53,122 nucleotides of DNA from Corynebacterium argentoratense DSM 44202 (GCF_000590555.1 NC_022198.1:1978781-2031902), one strand, 5' to 3'; counted from the stretch's first letter, positions 36,431-46,214 are shown. The notes: a model not told the origin generated them from the letters alone. Made by a program: numbers and translations.

Positions 36431-36653
36431 GGGGGCGACATAGTCGGGATGAACGATCCCTCTACGCCCACCTAAGGTTCGAGAGGTGGAGGAGGGTTTG
36501 GGGGATGCGCTGCGAGCGATTCCCGACCCAACAAAGGTTCATAGCTGAACTATAGAGGCGAGGGGCGACATAGTCGGGATGAACGATCCCTCGACGCCCA
36601 CCTAAGGTTCGAGAGGTGGAGGAGGGGTTTGGGGGATGCGCTGCGAGCGATTC
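36431..36653. repeat. Two long foldable direct repeats between convergent genes
   Basis: A unit of about 93 nt occurs at 36431-36522 and 36561-36653, period 130-131 nt, differing at about two positions (a T/G change and one extra G). Each unit carries nested inverted repeats: GGGCG...CGCCC around GGGAT-GAACG-ATCCC, then CCACCT...AGGTGG. The end of the second unit (GGGGTTTGGGGGATGCGC) can also pair with GCGCATACCCCGCAACCCCC near 36699-36718. No ORF here is credible. The 301-nt gap contains these repeats only; they may be a REP/MITE-like element or structured RNA terminators. Confidence 0.8.
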
Positions 36654-36727
36654 TGCAGGACCGGCCGCGGGAGCAGCCGGACCGAAGCCTAGCGAGCGGC
36701 GCATACCCCGCAACCCCCTCCCTCAGG

Positions 36728-38152
36728 CTATTTGAACTCTTGCTCATACCAGGTGAGGAGCGCTGCTTCGGCTTCTTCGGGGGTCATGGGGCCGTGTTCG
36801 AGGCGGAGTTCTTTGAGGTGGTTCCAGGCTTTGCCGATGTGGGGTCCGGGGGGTAGGCCGAGGATGTTCATGATGGCGTTGCCGTCGAGGTCGGGGCGGA
36901 CTTTGGCGAGGTTTTCTTGTTGTTTGAGTTCGGTGATGCGGGTTTCTAGGTTGTCCATTGCTTTGCGCAGGCGGGTGGCTTTCCTTTTGTTGCGTGTGGT
37001 GACGTCTGCGCGGACGATGGTGTTGAGTTTGTCGAGTAGGTGTTCGGCGTCGTTGACGTAGCGGCGTACTGCGGAGTCTGTCCATTGGTTGTCGGAGTAT
37101 CCGTAGAAGCGCATGTGGAGGTAGACGAGTTGTGAGATGTCTTTGATGTGTTGTTTGGGGAATTTGAGGGCGCGGAGGCGGCGGCGGGTGAGTTTGGCGC
37201 CTTCGACTTCGTGTTGGTGGAAGGTGACGCCGCCGCCGGGTTTGGTGCCGCGGGTGTTGGGTTTGCCGATGTCGTGGAGGAGGGCTGCCCAGCGGAGGAT
37301 GAGGTCGGGGCCTTGGGTTTCTTGGTCGATGGCTTGGCGTAGGACGGTGAGGGAGTGTGCGTAGACGTCTTTGTGTTGATGGTGTTCGTCGGGGGTGAGT
37401 TGGAGGGCGGGGATTTCGGGGATGATGTGGTTGGCGAGGCCTGTGGTGACGAGGAGGTCGATGCCTTGTTCGGGGTGGTCGCCGGTGATGAGTTTGTTGA
37501 GTTCGGTGGTGATGCGTTCGGTGCTGATGCGGTTGATTTCTTGGGCCATGCTGGTCATGGCTTGGTGGACGCGTGGGGTAACGGTGAATCCGAGTTGGGA
37601 GGTGAAGCGTGCTGCGCGAAGCATGCGTAGGGGGTCGTCGTTGAAGCTGACTTGGGGTAGCTGGGGGGTGTCGAGGAGGTGATCCTTGAGGGCTTGGAGG
37701 CCGTTTAGGGGGTCGTGGAGTTGGTGGGTATTGAGGTCCAGCGCTAGGGCGTTGCAGGTGAAGTCGCGGCGGATGAGGTCTTCTTCGAGGGTGTCGCCAT
37801 ATTGCACATCGGGGTTGCGGGTGATGCCGTCGTAGTTGTCGCTGCGGAAGGTGGTGATTTCGATTTGGAGGCCGTCGTGTTCGCCGGAGATGGTGCCGTA
37901 GCGGATGCCGGTGTCCCATACTGTGTTGCAGTATTTTTGGAGGATTTGTTGTGTGATTTCTGGGCGTGCTGGTGTGGTGAGGTCGTAGTCGGTGCCGAGG
38001 CGTCCGAGGTAGAGGTCGCGTACGCTGCCGCCGACGAGGTAGATGGGGTGGCCGGCTTGGGCGAAGAGTTCGCCGAGTTTTTGTATGGGTTTGAGGGCTT
38101 CGGCGATGTCGGTGGGTGTGGGGGCGGGTTGGCGGCTGTCGTGCTGGGTCAC
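36728..38152 (-). CDS. cca: CCA-adding tRNA nucleotidyltransferase
   Basis: The protein has 474 residues. The nucleotidyltransferase head has LVGGSVRDLYLGRLGTDYDL (GGxVRD and the DxD metal site), then RRDFTCNALALDL. An HD domain follows (RWAALLHDIGKP). It completes or repairs the 3' CCA of tRNAs. The neighbour order (cca divergent from a nudix gene, then DUF6049 protein, murJ, sigM) matches M. tuberculosis Rv3907c-Rv3911. The coding strand is strongly C/A-rich while the divergent nudix gene is G/T-rich, so the physical plus strand has one composition across both. Confidence 0.95.
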   Translation of the reverse strand: MTQHDSRQPAPTPTDIAEALKPIQKLGELFAQAGHPIYLVGGSVRDLYLGRLGTDYDLTTPARPEITQQILQKYCNTVWDTGIRYGTISGEHDGLQIEITTFRSDNYDGITRNPDVQYGDTLEEDLIRRDFTCNALALDLNTHQLHDPLNGLQALKDHLLDTPQLPQVSFNDDPLRMLRAARFTSQLGFTVTPRVHQAMTSMAQEINRISTERITTELNKLITGDHPEQGIDLLVTTGLANHIIPEIPALQLTPDEHHQHKDVYAHSLTVLRQAIDQETQGPDLILRWAALLHDIGKPNTRGTKPGGGVTFHQHEVEGAKLTRRRLRALKFPKQHIKDISQLVYLHMRFYGYSDNQWTDSAVRRYVNDAEHLLDKLNTIVRADVTTRNKRKATRLRKAMDNLETRITELKQQENLAKVRPDLDGNAIMNILGLPPGPHIGKAWNHLKELRLEHGPMTPEEAEAALLTWYEQEFK

Positions 38153-38196
38153 TGTTGTAAGTTTACAGGCCGGGCGGATGGACTACGATAATCATA

Positions 38197-38781
38197 ATGA
38201 GTACGAAGCCGGGACCGCTGAAGAGACGCCGTATACCTAAGCGGCCGATGAGGCCTGTCGCGGTGCCGCCGTCGCGTATGCAGACGAGTGATGAGACGTC
38301 TGCTGGTGGTTTGGTTGTGTCGGGGTTGGCTGAGGCTGTGGGTGATGATGGCCAGGTTGATTTGTCGGCTGTGTATGTGGCGTTGATTGGTCGTGTGGAT
38401 CGTCGGGGGCGGTTGTTGTGGTCGATGCCTAAGGGGCATGTGGAGCCGGGGGAGACGTTTGAGGCGACGGCTGAGCGTGAGGTGTGGGAGGAGACTGGTA
38501 TTCATGGTGAGGTTTTTCATTCGCTTGGTGTGATTGATTATTGGTTTGTTTCGGAGGGGACGCGGATTCATAAGACGGTTCATCATTTTTTGTTGCGTTA
38601 TGTGGATGGTGAGCTTAATGATGAGGATCCTGAGGTTACGGAGGTGACGTGGGTTCCGTCGACGGAGTTGTTTGAGCGTTTGGCGTATGCGGATGAGCGT
38701 AAGTTGGCTCGTCTTGCGCATGATTTGTTGCCGGATTTGGCGCGTGCGGAGAGGGCTGCGGGGAGGCTTACACCGCGATGA
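38197..38781 (+). CDS. NUDIX hydrolase (MutT4-like)
   Basis: The protein has 194 residues. The Nudix box is complete: [20 protein letters not shown] then TGI, preceded by LLWSMPK. The N-terminal 30 residues are basic and proline-rich. It hydrolyses a nucleoside-diphosphate-linked compound, perhaps oxidised nucleotides, and is syntenic with mycobacterial mutT4 (Rv3908). The true substrate is not evident. It overlaps the next gene by 4 nt (ATGA), so the chain nudix to sigM may be one transcript. Confidence 0.88.
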   Translation: MSTKPGPLKRRRIPKRPMRPVAVPPSRMQTSDETSAGGLVVSGLAEAVGDDGQVDLSAVYVALIGRVDRRGRLLWSMPKGHVEPGETFEATAEREVWEETGIHGEVFHSLGVIDYWFVSEGTRIHKTVHHFLLRYVDGELNDEDPEVTEVTWVPSTELFERLAYADERKLARLAHDLLPDLARAERAAGRLTPR

Positions 38782-40904
38782 GTGGTGGTTTGTTGCGTCG
38801 GGTGGCGTGTGCGTGCGTGTGTGGGGTTGTGGCGCTGTGGGGGGTTGGTGTTGGTGTGGCGCAGCCGTTGCCGAATCCGGCGGATCCTAGTGATCCTGTG
38901 ATGCGGTCGTGGTGGGCTGATCCTTCGGCGCGTGTTCAGGATAGTGATGCGCGTGTGACGGTGCGTTTGGTGGAGTTTGGGGGGCTTGGGGCTAAGGCGC
39001 GTTTGCGTGTTCATAATGGTTTGGATCGGACTGTGTCTGATGTTGTGGTGCGTGTGCAGCATAGTGATCCTTTGGCTGATGTGGAGCAGGGGCGTGTGTT
39101 GTTGGCGGGGGATCAGTCATTGTTTAGTTTTATTGAGCCTTTTCAGCGGGTGGGGTCTGTTGCTGCGGGGGAGGATGTTGATGTGGTGGTGGATGTGCCG
39201 CGGGTTGAGGATGCTGGGGTGTATCCGTTTTTGTTTAATATCAATGGGGTTGTGGAGGGGCAGGAGTCTTATTTGGATTCTGAGCGGTTGTTGGTGCCGC
39301 ATAAGATGGCGAGTGTGGGGGATGTGAGTGTTGTGGTGCCGTTGGCGGCGCCTGTTCGTGTGTTGCCGGGGGAGACGGGTGAGGCTCCGGAGCAGCAGCC
39401 GTTGATTTTGGAGGAGGATTTTGATGTTGCGCCGTTGACGGAGACGTTGCGTGCGTATCGTGATTTTGTGTTGGGGGAGCGTACGGGGGCTGCTGGGTGT
39501 TTGGCGTTGGATCCGCAGGTGTTGTTGGCGGTGGATCGGATGTCGCGTGGGTATCGGATTGCGGATCGTCGTACGTCGCCGGTGGATGAGACGATTCGTC
39601 TTCGTGATTCGTGGTGGTTGGATAAGCCGCGTTTTGAGGAGGGTGATCCGGCTCCGGCGGTGGAGTTTATGTCGGAGTTGCACAACCTCATTGAGGTTAC
39701 TTTTAAAGACAACCAACCGTCTGCGGTTCCCGCGGGCATACCCGGCGAAGACGGGGCACCCCAAGCAAACAATGGGGGTGAGGACGCCGGGCCCAACAAT
39801 GATGGGCAAGGAACTGCGGGCCCGATACCTTCCGCGGCGTCAGGACCTGGTTGTATTATTTCACTACCCTTTGCTGGGGCAGACATTAACGCTGCATCAC
39901 GCTCCGGCTTAGACCCCTTCCAAGGTGCAGACGCCATCGAACACATCCTCGGCGTTACCCCCCTAAGCTACGAGTACGCCCAAACCAACTTCGCACTAGC
40001 CGCAACCCTCGACGCCATGGGGCCAGACCCCATCACCACCCCCACCTCAGACCCCACCACCCGCTACGACTACACAATCGACTCCGAAGAAGCCCGCAGG
40101 CTCACAGCCAAAGCAGCAATCCAGCTGCAAGCCTCCCAAGGCAACACCCTCATCATGCCCACCCGCGTCACACCACAAGACGCCCACGCAATCCTCGACG
40201 CCGCCACCGAAGCAATCGATCGGGGTGCCACCCCAATCCCCGCACCGCGCAACAGACCAGAATCAGTGGACTCCCCGGCGTCATTAACAGACACGGAAAT
40301 TGTGCGAGCCCGACAACAATCCGGCTACATCGGCGACCTGACAACCCTGATGGTCAACGATCCACAAATAACACTCACCAACACAGAATTCACCCAACCA
40401 CTGCGCTACGACATTCTGCGCGCACTGTCGCTCTACGACCGCCAATCGATGCACACCCACACCCAAGCCGTCCGCCGCAGCGACAACATCCTCAGCGCTA
40501 ACCGCGACACACTGCAACAACTGCGCAACAGCGTCAGCCTGCTGCCTCCCGGCAACGTCTACACCCGCACATCCGACAGCTCACCACTGCTGATCGTCGG
40601 CCGCAACGGCCTGCCTCTACCCATCGATGCACGCGTGCTTTATGACGCCCCGGGGGCCACCATCCACGTGCCGGATACTGTCCGCATACCTGCACAAGGC
40701 TCCATAACCATCCAAATGACCGCCGATTTGCCGGGCGACTCAGGCATCAAATTGTGGCTTGCAACCGAATCAGGCAATACGATTAGCGAACCTGTGGACA
40801 TTCGTGTCCAGACTGCGCACATCTCGTGGCGATTCATCATCGCCGTGGGCATCGCTCTTGTGGTGATCCGTGCACTGGTAGTTTTTGGCAAAAGAAAGCG
40901 ATAA
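38778..40904 (+). CDS. Exported, membrane-anchored protein, DUF6049-like (Rv3909 position)
   Basis: The protein has 708 residues. A signal peptide (1-28, ending near VGVAQP) precedes a large extracytoplasmic part with an Ig-like N-terminal region (residues 45-165). A linker rich in N, G, P and D covers about 310-350. The C-terminal membrane helix ([20 protein letters not shown]) ends in KRKR, so the C-terminus is cytosolic. It lies between nudix and murJ as does Rv3909 of M. tuberculosis, an essential-region protein of unknown function in cell-wall assembly. Base usage flips inside this gene near 39680: codons end in G/T before and in C/A after, though the protein stays continuous. Confidence 0.8.
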   Translation: MSGGLLRRVACACVCGVVALWGVGVGVAQPLPNPADPSDPVMRSWWADPSARVQDSDARVTVRLVEFGGLGAKARLRVHNGLDRTVSDVVVRVQHSDPLADVEQGRVLLAGDQSLFSFIEPFQRVGSVAAGEDVDVVVDVPRVEDAGVYPFLFNINGVVEGQESYLDSERLLVPHKMASVGDVSVVVPLAAPVRVLPGETGEAPEQQPLILEEDFDVAPLTETLRAYRDFVLGERTGAAGCLALDPQVLLAVDRMSRGYRIADRRTSPVDETIRLRDSWWLDKPRFEEGDPAPAVEFMSELHNLIEVTFKDNQPSAVPAGIPGEDGAPQANNGGEDAGPNNDGQGTAGPIPSAASGPGCIISLPFAGADINAASRSGLDPFQGADAIEHILGVTPLSYEYAQTNFALAATLDAMGPDPITTPTSDPTTRYDYTIDSEEARRLTAKAAIQLQASQGNTLIMPTRVTPQDAHAILDAATEAIDRGATPIPAPRNRPESVDSPASLTDTEIVRARQQSGYIGDLTTLMVNDPQITLTNTEFTQPLRYDILRALSLYDRQSMHTHTQAVRRSDNILSANRDTLQQLRNSVSLLPPGNVYTRTSDSSPLLIVGRNGLPLPIDARVLYDAPGATIHVPDTVRIPAQGSITIQMTADLPGDSGIKLWLATESGNTISEPVDIRVQTAHISWRFIIAVGIALVVIRALVVFGKRKR

Positions 40905-40912
40905 GTACCCCT

Positions 40913-43900
40913 ATGAGTACTCGAAGCAGAATCATCCGACCTAACCCCCCAGTGAGTGAAGCCGGCATGAACAACGCTCCTGCCCGCGGCCCCGGAGCCG
41001 AGGCAGTGGTGGACAGTGGTGCACCAACAGAGCGTTCTGCGAAAGCATCCGATAAGGACGTGGTGCGCGCGGGTGGCTCGATGGCTATCGCCACGCTGCT
41101 GTCCCGCATGACTGGCTTCTTACGCAACGTCGCTATTGGTGCGACGATGGGCCCGGCGATCTCTTCGGCTTTCAACACAGCCAACACTCTGCCCAACCTG
41201 ATTACGGAGATCGTGCTGGGTGCGGTGCTGACATCACTAGTGGTGCCGGTGCTCGTCCGAGCGGAAAAGGAAGACCCAGACGGTGGAGCGGAGTTCATCC
41301 GCCGCATGTTCACACTGTCTGCAACTCTGCTGGTGGGTGTGACACTGCTGGCAATTCTGGGGGCTCCGCTCCTGACGCGGTTGATGTTGGATACGGACGG
41401 CAAGGTCAACTTGATCCAGTCAACATCCTTTGCCTACCTGCTGCTACCGCAAATCCTGTTCTACGGGATGTTCTCACTGTTCATGGCCGTATTGAACACA
41501 AAGTCTGTGTTTAGACCCGGCGCGTGGGCGCCGGTAGCAAACAACGTGGTGGTTTTGTGCGTCCTGGGATTGTATTGGACGCTGCCTGGTGGTTTAACGC
41601 CGGATGCTCCTGCTGGTGTGACTGATCCACACATTCTTCTGCTTGGTGTGGGCACCACGTTGGGTGTGGTTGTGCAAGCACTGATTTTGCTGCCTTCGTT
41701 GAAGCGGCTCAAGATTGATCTGCGGCCGCTGTGGGGAATCGACCATCGCCTAAAGCAGTTCGGTGGGATGGCGTTGGCGATCGTCGTTTATGTCGCGATC
41801 AGTCAGCTCGGCTACGTGGTGACAACCCGTATTGCGTCCATGAGTTCTGCTGGTGCGCCCATTATTTACCAGCAGGCTTGGTTGTTGTTGCAGGTGCCTT
41901 ACGGCATTATTGGCGTGACCCTGCTGACTGCGATCATGCCGCGCCTATCGCGTAACGCAGCCGATGGCGACCACCGCGCCGTCGTCCACGACCTCACCCA
42001 GGCCACCAAGATCACCCTGCTGTCGATGATCCCGGTGATCGTCTTCTTCACCGTGTTTGGTCTCCAGCTGGCAACAGCACTGTTCGCCTACGGCGCCTTC
42101 GACGCCACTAGCGCGGGCATCCTGGGCTTGACGTTGAGCTTTTCTTCCTTCACCCTGATCCCTTACGCGATTGTTTTGCTGCATTTGCGCGTGTTTTACG
42201 CCCGTGAGGAAGCGTGGACGCCCACATACATCATCGCTGGTATCACCGCGACAAAGGTGCTGTTGAGCCTCCTGGCGCCCATGGTGGCCAACAGCGACCG
42301 CGACGTCGTTATCCTGTTGGGTGCCGCCAATGGTTTCGGCTTTATTTCTGGTGCTGTCATTGGTTCCTTCCTTCTGCGCCGTAAGCTTGGGCCGCTCAAT
42401 GGTCGTTCGATTGCGCGGACAACGGCGTGGTCGCTGGGCGCGTCAATCGCTGGTGTGATTGTTGCGGTTCCGTTGGTGCGTTTCGCTGTGCAACCACTGT
42501 TGGATCGTCTGCTTCCGGATCAGGGCATGGGGCGGTCGCTGTCGTACCTGTTGTACTGCGCGGTCGCGGGAACGGTGTTTTTGGCGACTGTGGCGTTGGT
42601 GCTGTCGCGCTCCAAGTTGGAGGAGTTGGCGGTGTTGGACGGGGTGAAAAACCGTCTGCGTCGTGGCCGCGCACAGGAAGCGCCGGAGCTTGTGGAGCTT
42701 CCGCCGTTGTCTGTCGGTGAGGTTCGTATTCCTCGTTTGCTGCCCGGTGCGCCGATCGCTAATGGTGCCTTCCGTCTGCTCAGTAATCATGGTGAGATTG
42801 CCGGCGAGCACGGCCCGGGTGAGGGCGCGAAGTTGTGGGCTGCGAGCGAGGGCGATAAGCGTGTGGCGATTGCGTTTGCTCACGGTATCCATGTGGAGGC
42901 GACGCGCGCGTTGGCGAAGCACTGTGGCGTTCGGGTTCGTATCTTCCCCTACAGGGACGGTCATTTGGTGGTCAGCCCGTGGCGGGAGGGCGTGGATCTT
43001 GTGGATGCCGAGGAGCGCGAGCTGATTTCCCACGCGGAGTTGGCGCAGGCGCTGCAGCCTTTCGATGCATTGCCTTTGGCGTCGGCACAGCAGTTGCGTC
43101 TGACTCCCGATGGCGTGGTGTTGGCGTTCCCGTTGGTGTTCACCGAGGATTTGTTGTCTTTGGGTGTTGACGTCGCGGGCTTTGCTGCGGCCACTAATGC
43201 TGCGGATTGTGGTGATCCGGCTAGTGGGGAAGAGTCTGACTGCTTTGAGCTTCCTGTGTCGGCTGGTTTTGCGCACCGGGCGTTTAATGAGCTGACTGAT
43301 CTGGATATGGATGAGGTAGCTGAGGTTGAGCAGTGGGAGAAGCCCGGTAGTGGTTTGTTAGGTGCGGGGGAGACGCAGCCCGTTCCGGTGCCGCCCTTGT
43401 CTGCTGGTTTTGGTTCACGTGGTTACTCCACGGGCGGCAAGCTTGTGTTGGCTTCGGCTGTGATGATTGTTGTGTTCTCTGGTGCGGCGTTGGTGTGGTT
43501 GATGCTGGGTCGCTTGGGTGGCCCGTATGGTCCGGTGGCGTCCGATCCGATTGCTAGCGTTGCGCCGAAGGTTGTGCAGGATTCTGGTCGGGTGGCGACG
43601 GTTGTGTCGGCACGGCATTGGCCGGGTTCGGAACAGCTTGCTGTGAGCAAGGAGGACCCTTGGGTGGCGTTAGATGCTGAAGGGGTGGCGTTGACGCTTG
43701 AGACTCCGATCCGTCCGACCAAACTGTCTTTGGAGGCGCAGGGTGTGTCGACGAAGGTGTCGGTCTTTGGCGTGCAGGGCAACACGCCGCCGGTGCTGTT
43801 GGGCGAGGGCATGGTTGGTGGCCCCGATTCGGCTAACCCGGGTGCGGTGACGGAGATCGGGCTTTCCGCGGACGAGGAGTATTCCGAGATCATCGTGTGG

Positions 43901-43996
43901 GTGTCCCCCGAGCCTGTGCTGTACCCTGATGGTTCTGTGGCAGAGATGCCCGGTGAGGGCGTGCGGGTATCCCAATTGACTGTGGTCGGTAAATAG
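40913..43996 (+). CDS. murJ: Lipid II flippase MurJ with C-terminal pseudokinase and exported domain
   Basis: The protein has 1027 residues from the ATG at 40913, 8 nt after the previous stop; the longer frame overlaps that gene. Residues about 55-570 are the MurJ/MviN core with some 14 helices (MAIATLLSRMTGFLRNVAIG marks its start). Residues about 610-830 resemble the pseudokinase domain of mycobacterial MviN (Rv3910), with LLSNHGEIAGEHG. A further helix (LVLASAVMIVVFSGAALVWL) leads to an extracellular C-terminal domain of about 150 residues with a discoidin-like sugar-binding pattern. It flips lipid II outward for peptidoglycan synthesis. The pseudokinase is expected to be a docking point for a phospho-binding partner. 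Confidence 0.92.
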   Translation: MSTRSRIIRPNPPVSEAGMNNAPARGPGAEAVVDSGAPTERSAKASDKDVVRAGGSMAIATLLSRMTGFLRNVAIGATMGPAISSAFNTANTLPNLITEIVLGAVLTSLVVPVLVRAEKEDPDGGAEFIRRMFTLSATLLVGVTLLAILGAPLLTRLMLDTDGKVNLIQSTSFAYLLLPQILFYGMFSLFMAVLNTKSVFRPGAWAPVANNVVVLCVLGLYWTLPGGLTPDAPAGVTDPHILLLGVGTTLGVVVQALILLPSLKRLKIDLRPLWGIDHRLKQFGGMALAIVVYVAISQLGYVVTTRIASMSSAGAPIIYQQAWLLLQVPYGIIGVTLLTAIMPRLSRNAADGDHRAVVHDLTQATKITLLSMIPVIVFFTVFGLQLATALFAYGAFDATSAGILGLTLSFSSFTLIPYAIVLLHLRVFYAREEAWTPTYIIAGITATKVLLSLLAPMVANSDRDVVILLGAANGFGFISGAVIGSFLLRRKLGPLNGRSIARTTAWSLGASIAGVIVAVPLVRFAVQPLLDRLLPDQGMGRSLSYLLYCAVAGTVFLATVALVLSRSKLEELAVLDGVKNRLRRGRAQEAPELVELPPLSVGEVRIPRLLPGAPIANGAFRLLSNHGEIAGEHGPGEGAKLWAASEGDKRVAIAFAHGIHVEATRALAKHCGVRVRIFPYRDGHLVVSPWREGVDLVDAEERELISHAELAQALQPFDALPLASAQQLRLTPDGVVLAFPLVFTEDLLSLGVDVAGFAAATNAADCGDPASGEESDCFELPVSAGFAHRAFNELTDLDMDEVAEVEQWEKPGSGLLGAGETQPVPVPPLSAGFGSRGYSTGGKLVLASAVMIVVFSGAALVWLMLGRLGGPYGPVASDPIASVAPKVVQDSGRVATVVSARHWPGSEQLAVSKEDPWVALDAEGVALTLETPIRPTKLSLEAQGVSTKVSVFGVQGNTPPVLLGEGMVGGPDSANPGAVTEIGLSADEEYSEIIVWVSPEPVLYPDGSVAEMPGEGVRVSQLTVVGK

Positions 43997-44014
43997 TCCG
44001 CGCCACGCTCTGCG

Positions 44015-44061
44015 AGCCCTCGGGGTGAGCGGTTGAAAAACCGCCACACACCCCGGGGGCT
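44015..44061 (+). terminator. Long hairpin between murJ and sigM
   Basis: AGCCCTCGGGGTG (44015-44027) pairs with CACCCCGGGGGCT (44049-44061), and inside GCGGTT-GAAA-AACCGC forms a second stem with a GNRA-type loop. It lies 18 nt after the murJ stop. Only a T-poor tail (TGTTGTATCC) follows, so it may be a partial terminator or an RNA-stabilising element ahead of sigM. Confidence 0.6.
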
Positions 44062-44125
44062 TGTTGTATCCTTGTAGAACTGTTTGTTTTTCCTATGGGG
44101 ATGTGGGGACTACGGGGGGTTTGTT

Positions 44126-44698
44126 GTGGGGGAGTCGTCTAGCGACGCGGCGCAAAAACTCATGGATACGGAGCTGGTGCAGGCGCACTTGCGGGGCGAG
44201 CCCTGGGCCATGCCGGAGATCGTCCGCCGCTACCGTCCCATGATGGGTTTCGTCGCGCGCCGATTCTGCCGCACCTCGGAAGAAGTCGACGATATTGTCC
44301 AAGAAGCCCTGCTGAAGGCCGTCAACAATATGCCTTCCTTCCGTTTCGAGGCGCAGCTATCCACCTGGTTGCGCCGCCTGACCTACAACGTCGCCTACGA
44401 CCATGCCTTCCGCAGACCCTCCCGGGTGGAAACCGTCTGCCACCAAGGCGACCTAGGCGATGTGCGTGGGGAGGAACCCGCACACAGCGAGGAAATCTCC
44501 CACGGAAAAATCTTCATCCAAGACCTACTGGACCGCCTGCCCCCGGAGCAAAGGGCCGCCCTACAACTCGTCGACCTGCAGGGATATTCGCTTAATGACG
44601 TCGCGGAGGGTTTAGGCATCAAGGAAGGGACGCTGAAGTCGCGCCGGGCCCGGGCGCGGGCGGCGCTGAAGGAGGTCCTGGCTCAAGTGTGGGAATAG
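44126..44698 (+). CDS. sigM: ECF RNA polymerase sigma factor SigM
   Basis: The protein has 190 residues from the GTG at 44126, 5-10 nt after a GGGGGG run; an ATG at 44162 (MDTELVQAHL) is the alternative. Region 2 has RRYRPMMGFVARRFC, EEVDDIVQEALLKA and STWLRRLTYNVAYD. Region 4 has LPPEQRAALQLVDLQGYSL and GIKEGTLKSRRARARAAL. In corynebacteria SigM controls thiol and disulfide stress genes, including trxB and trxC, which follow here. No anti-sigma gene lies between sigM and trxB (only 118 nt), unlike M. tuberculosis, where Rv3912 sits there. Confidence 0.92.
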   Translation: MGESSSDAAQKLMDTELVQAHLRGEPWAMPEIVRRYRPMMGFVARRFCRTSEEVDDIVQEALLKAVNNMPSFRFEAQLSTWLRRLTYNVAYDHAFRRPSRVETVCHQGDLGDVRGEEPAHSEEISHGKIFIQDLLDRLPPEQRAALQLVDLQGYSLNDVAEGLGIKEGTLKSRRARARAALKEVLAQVWE

Positions 44699-44715
44699 CC
44701 TGCCTGGGGCCGGGT

Positions 44716-44744
44716 GGGAATGAAACAGCTTGCGGGTGGCGTTG
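44716..44744 (+). promoter_or_regulatory. Candidate SigM-type (ECF) promoter of trxB
   Basis: GGGAAT (44716-44721) and CGTTG (44740-44744) are 18 nt apart, matching the GGGAAT / YGTTG form described for corynebacterial SigM promoters. It lies 73 nt upstream of trxB and 17 nt after the sigM stop. Spacing is at the long end, so proof is needed. Confidence 0.55.
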
Positions 44745-44816
44745 TAGGGGGTGGCGGCCAGCACCAGGCCGTGCGGTAAGGTGCTGGGAGAAACAAGTTC
44801 AGAAAGCGTGGTCTCT

Positions 44817-45770
44817 ATGACAAACCCCACCGACGTCCGCGACGTCATCATTGTTGGTTCCGGTCCTGCCGGCTACACCGCAGCTGTGTACGCCGCCCGT
44901 GCCGAACTCAAGCCCGTCGTATTTGAAGGTATTGAATACGGTGGTTCGCTGATGACAACCACTGAAGTGGAAAACTACCCGGGCTTTGCGGAAGGCATCA
45001 TGGGCCCGGAGCTCATGGAGCAGATGCGCAGCCAGGCTGAACGCTTTGGCGCCGAGCTTCGCATGGAACTGGTAGAGGAAATCCGCCTGGACACTACCGC
45101 TGACGCCACCGGAACTCCCGTGCACACGGTGGTTGCGGACGGCGTCGAGCACCAGGCACGCACTGTCATCCTCGCGATGGGTGCAGCACCCCGCTACCTC
45201 GGTGTTCCCGGTGAACAAGAACTGTTGGGCCGTGGCGTGTCCGCCTGCGCCACCTGCGACGGCTTCTTCTTTAAAGATCACGACATCGCTGTCATCGGCG
45301 GCGGCGACTCCGCCATGGAAGAAGCACTGTTCCTCACCAAATTCGCCAAGAGCGTCACCATCGTGCACCGCCGCGAAGAATTCCGCGCCTCCAAGATCAT
45401 GCTGGAACGCGCACAGTCGAACGACAAGATCCGCTTCGTCACCAACGCAACCGTGGCACGCGTCCTTGGCGAACAATCAGTCACCGGCCTCGAACTACGC
45501 AACACTGTCACCGACGAACTGACGGAACTTCCCGTCACCGCCATGTTTGTTGCCATCGGTCTCGACCCGCGATCGGAACTTGTCCGCGACGTCATTAATA
45601 CCGATGACGCCGGCTACGTGCAGGTCGCACAGCCGTCTACGCGCACCAATGTCCCCGGCGTATTCGCAGTGGGTGACCTGGTCGACAGCACCTACCAGCA
45701 GGCAATCACCGCTGCTGGTTCCGGCTGCCGGGCCGCCATCGACGCCGAACACTACCTAGCTGAACACTAA
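44817..45770 (+). CDS. trxB: Thioredoxin reductase
   Basis: The protein has 317 residues of low-molecular-weight type. The FAD-binding [15 protein letters not shown] is at the N-terminus, the redox-active CATC at residues 144-147, and the NADPH motif [12 protein letters not shown] follows. It passes electrons from NADPH to thioredoxin. The ATG at 44817 is chosen over an upstream in-frame start 22 codons earlier because family members begin about ten residues before the GSGPAG loop. It stands 36 nt before a thioredoxin gene, its natural substrate. Confidence 0.97.
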   Translation: MTNPTDVRDVIIVGSGPAGYTAAVYAARAELKPVVFEGIEYGGSLMTTTEVENYPGFAEGIMGPELMEQMRSQAERFGAELRMELVEEIRLDTTADATGTPVHTVVADGVEHQARTVILAMGAAPRYLGVPGEQELLGRGVSACATCDGFFFKDHDIAVIGGGDSAMEEALFLTKFAKSVTIVHRREEFRASKIMLERAQSNDKIRFVTNATVARVLGEQSVTGLELRNTVTDELTELPVTAMFVAIGLDPRSELVRDVINTDDAGYVQVAQPSTRTNVPGVFAVGDLVDSTYQQAITAAGSGCRAAIDAEHYLAEH

Positions 45771-45806
45771 AACCCGAACACTTTTAACACTTAAAGGAGA
45801 CACCCC

Positions 45807-46130
45807 ATGTCCGCAGCGCAAGCAGTCACCAAAGACACCTTCAAGCAGGTCGTAGCCGAGTCCGACGTTCCCGTACTCGTCGACTTCTGGGCACCTTGGT
45901 GCGGCCCCTGCAAGAAGCTTGGCCCCATCCTCGACGACGTCGCCGCGGAACTCGGCGAGCGCGCAAAAATCGTTAAGGTCAACGTTGATGAAGAGCGTGA
46001 ACTGGGCACCGCCTTCCAGATCATGTCCATCCCCACCATGATCTTCTTTAAGGGCGGCGAGGCCGTAGCGCAGGTCACCGGCGTGCAGCCCAAGGGCACC
46101 ATCGTTTCTAAACTTGAAAGCCTCATGTAG
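45807..46130 (+). CDS. trxC: Thioredoxin
   Basis: The protein has 107 residues with WCGPCK active site near residues 30-35 and the cis-Pro loop MSIPT. AAAGGAG precedes the ATG. Linked to trxB and probably transcribed with it under SigM, it is the likely main electron donor for ribonucleotide reductase and protein disulfides. It is only distantly similar to the other thioredoxin at 3.1-3.5 kb, sharing the WCGPC site, VDxWAPW and FxIMSIPT-type patches. Confidence 0.95.
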   Translation: MSAAQAVTKDTFKQVVAESDVPVLVDFWAPWCGPCKKLGPILDDVAAELGERAKIVKVNVDEERELGTAFQIMSIPTMIFFKGGEAVAQVTGVQPKGTIVSKLESLM

Positions 46131-46187
46131 CGGGTAGTCTGGCCTGTTAGAAACATTAAGGTACAAGGCCTAGAATGATACGGCTGT

Positions 46188-46214
46188 AAGCACCCGCGCA
46201 CCTTGTGGGTGCTT
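46188..46214 (+). promoter_or_regulatory. Hairpin in cwlM leader / after trxC
   Basis: AAGCACCC and GGGTGCTT form a perfect 8-bp stem around an 11-nt loop. It lies 58 nt after trxC and 38 nt before the cwlM start. A TAGAAT at 46171-46176 could be a -10 element placing the transcript start near this hairpin. It could alternatively terminate the trxBC message; no T run follows. Confidence 0.45.

Noticed and set aside
36601..36856. ORFs of 65-83 codons across the direct repeats
   Set aside because: They exist in several frames because of the repeat and have no start signals or protein features.
36744..37919. 391-codon frame on the same strand as cca in another frame
   Set aside because: The translation is almost all P, H, R, T and Q, a shadow of the C/A-rich cca coding strand.
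44699..44816. Possible anti-sigma gene between sigM and trxB
   Set aside because: The gap is only 118 nt and contains no reading frame of useful length.
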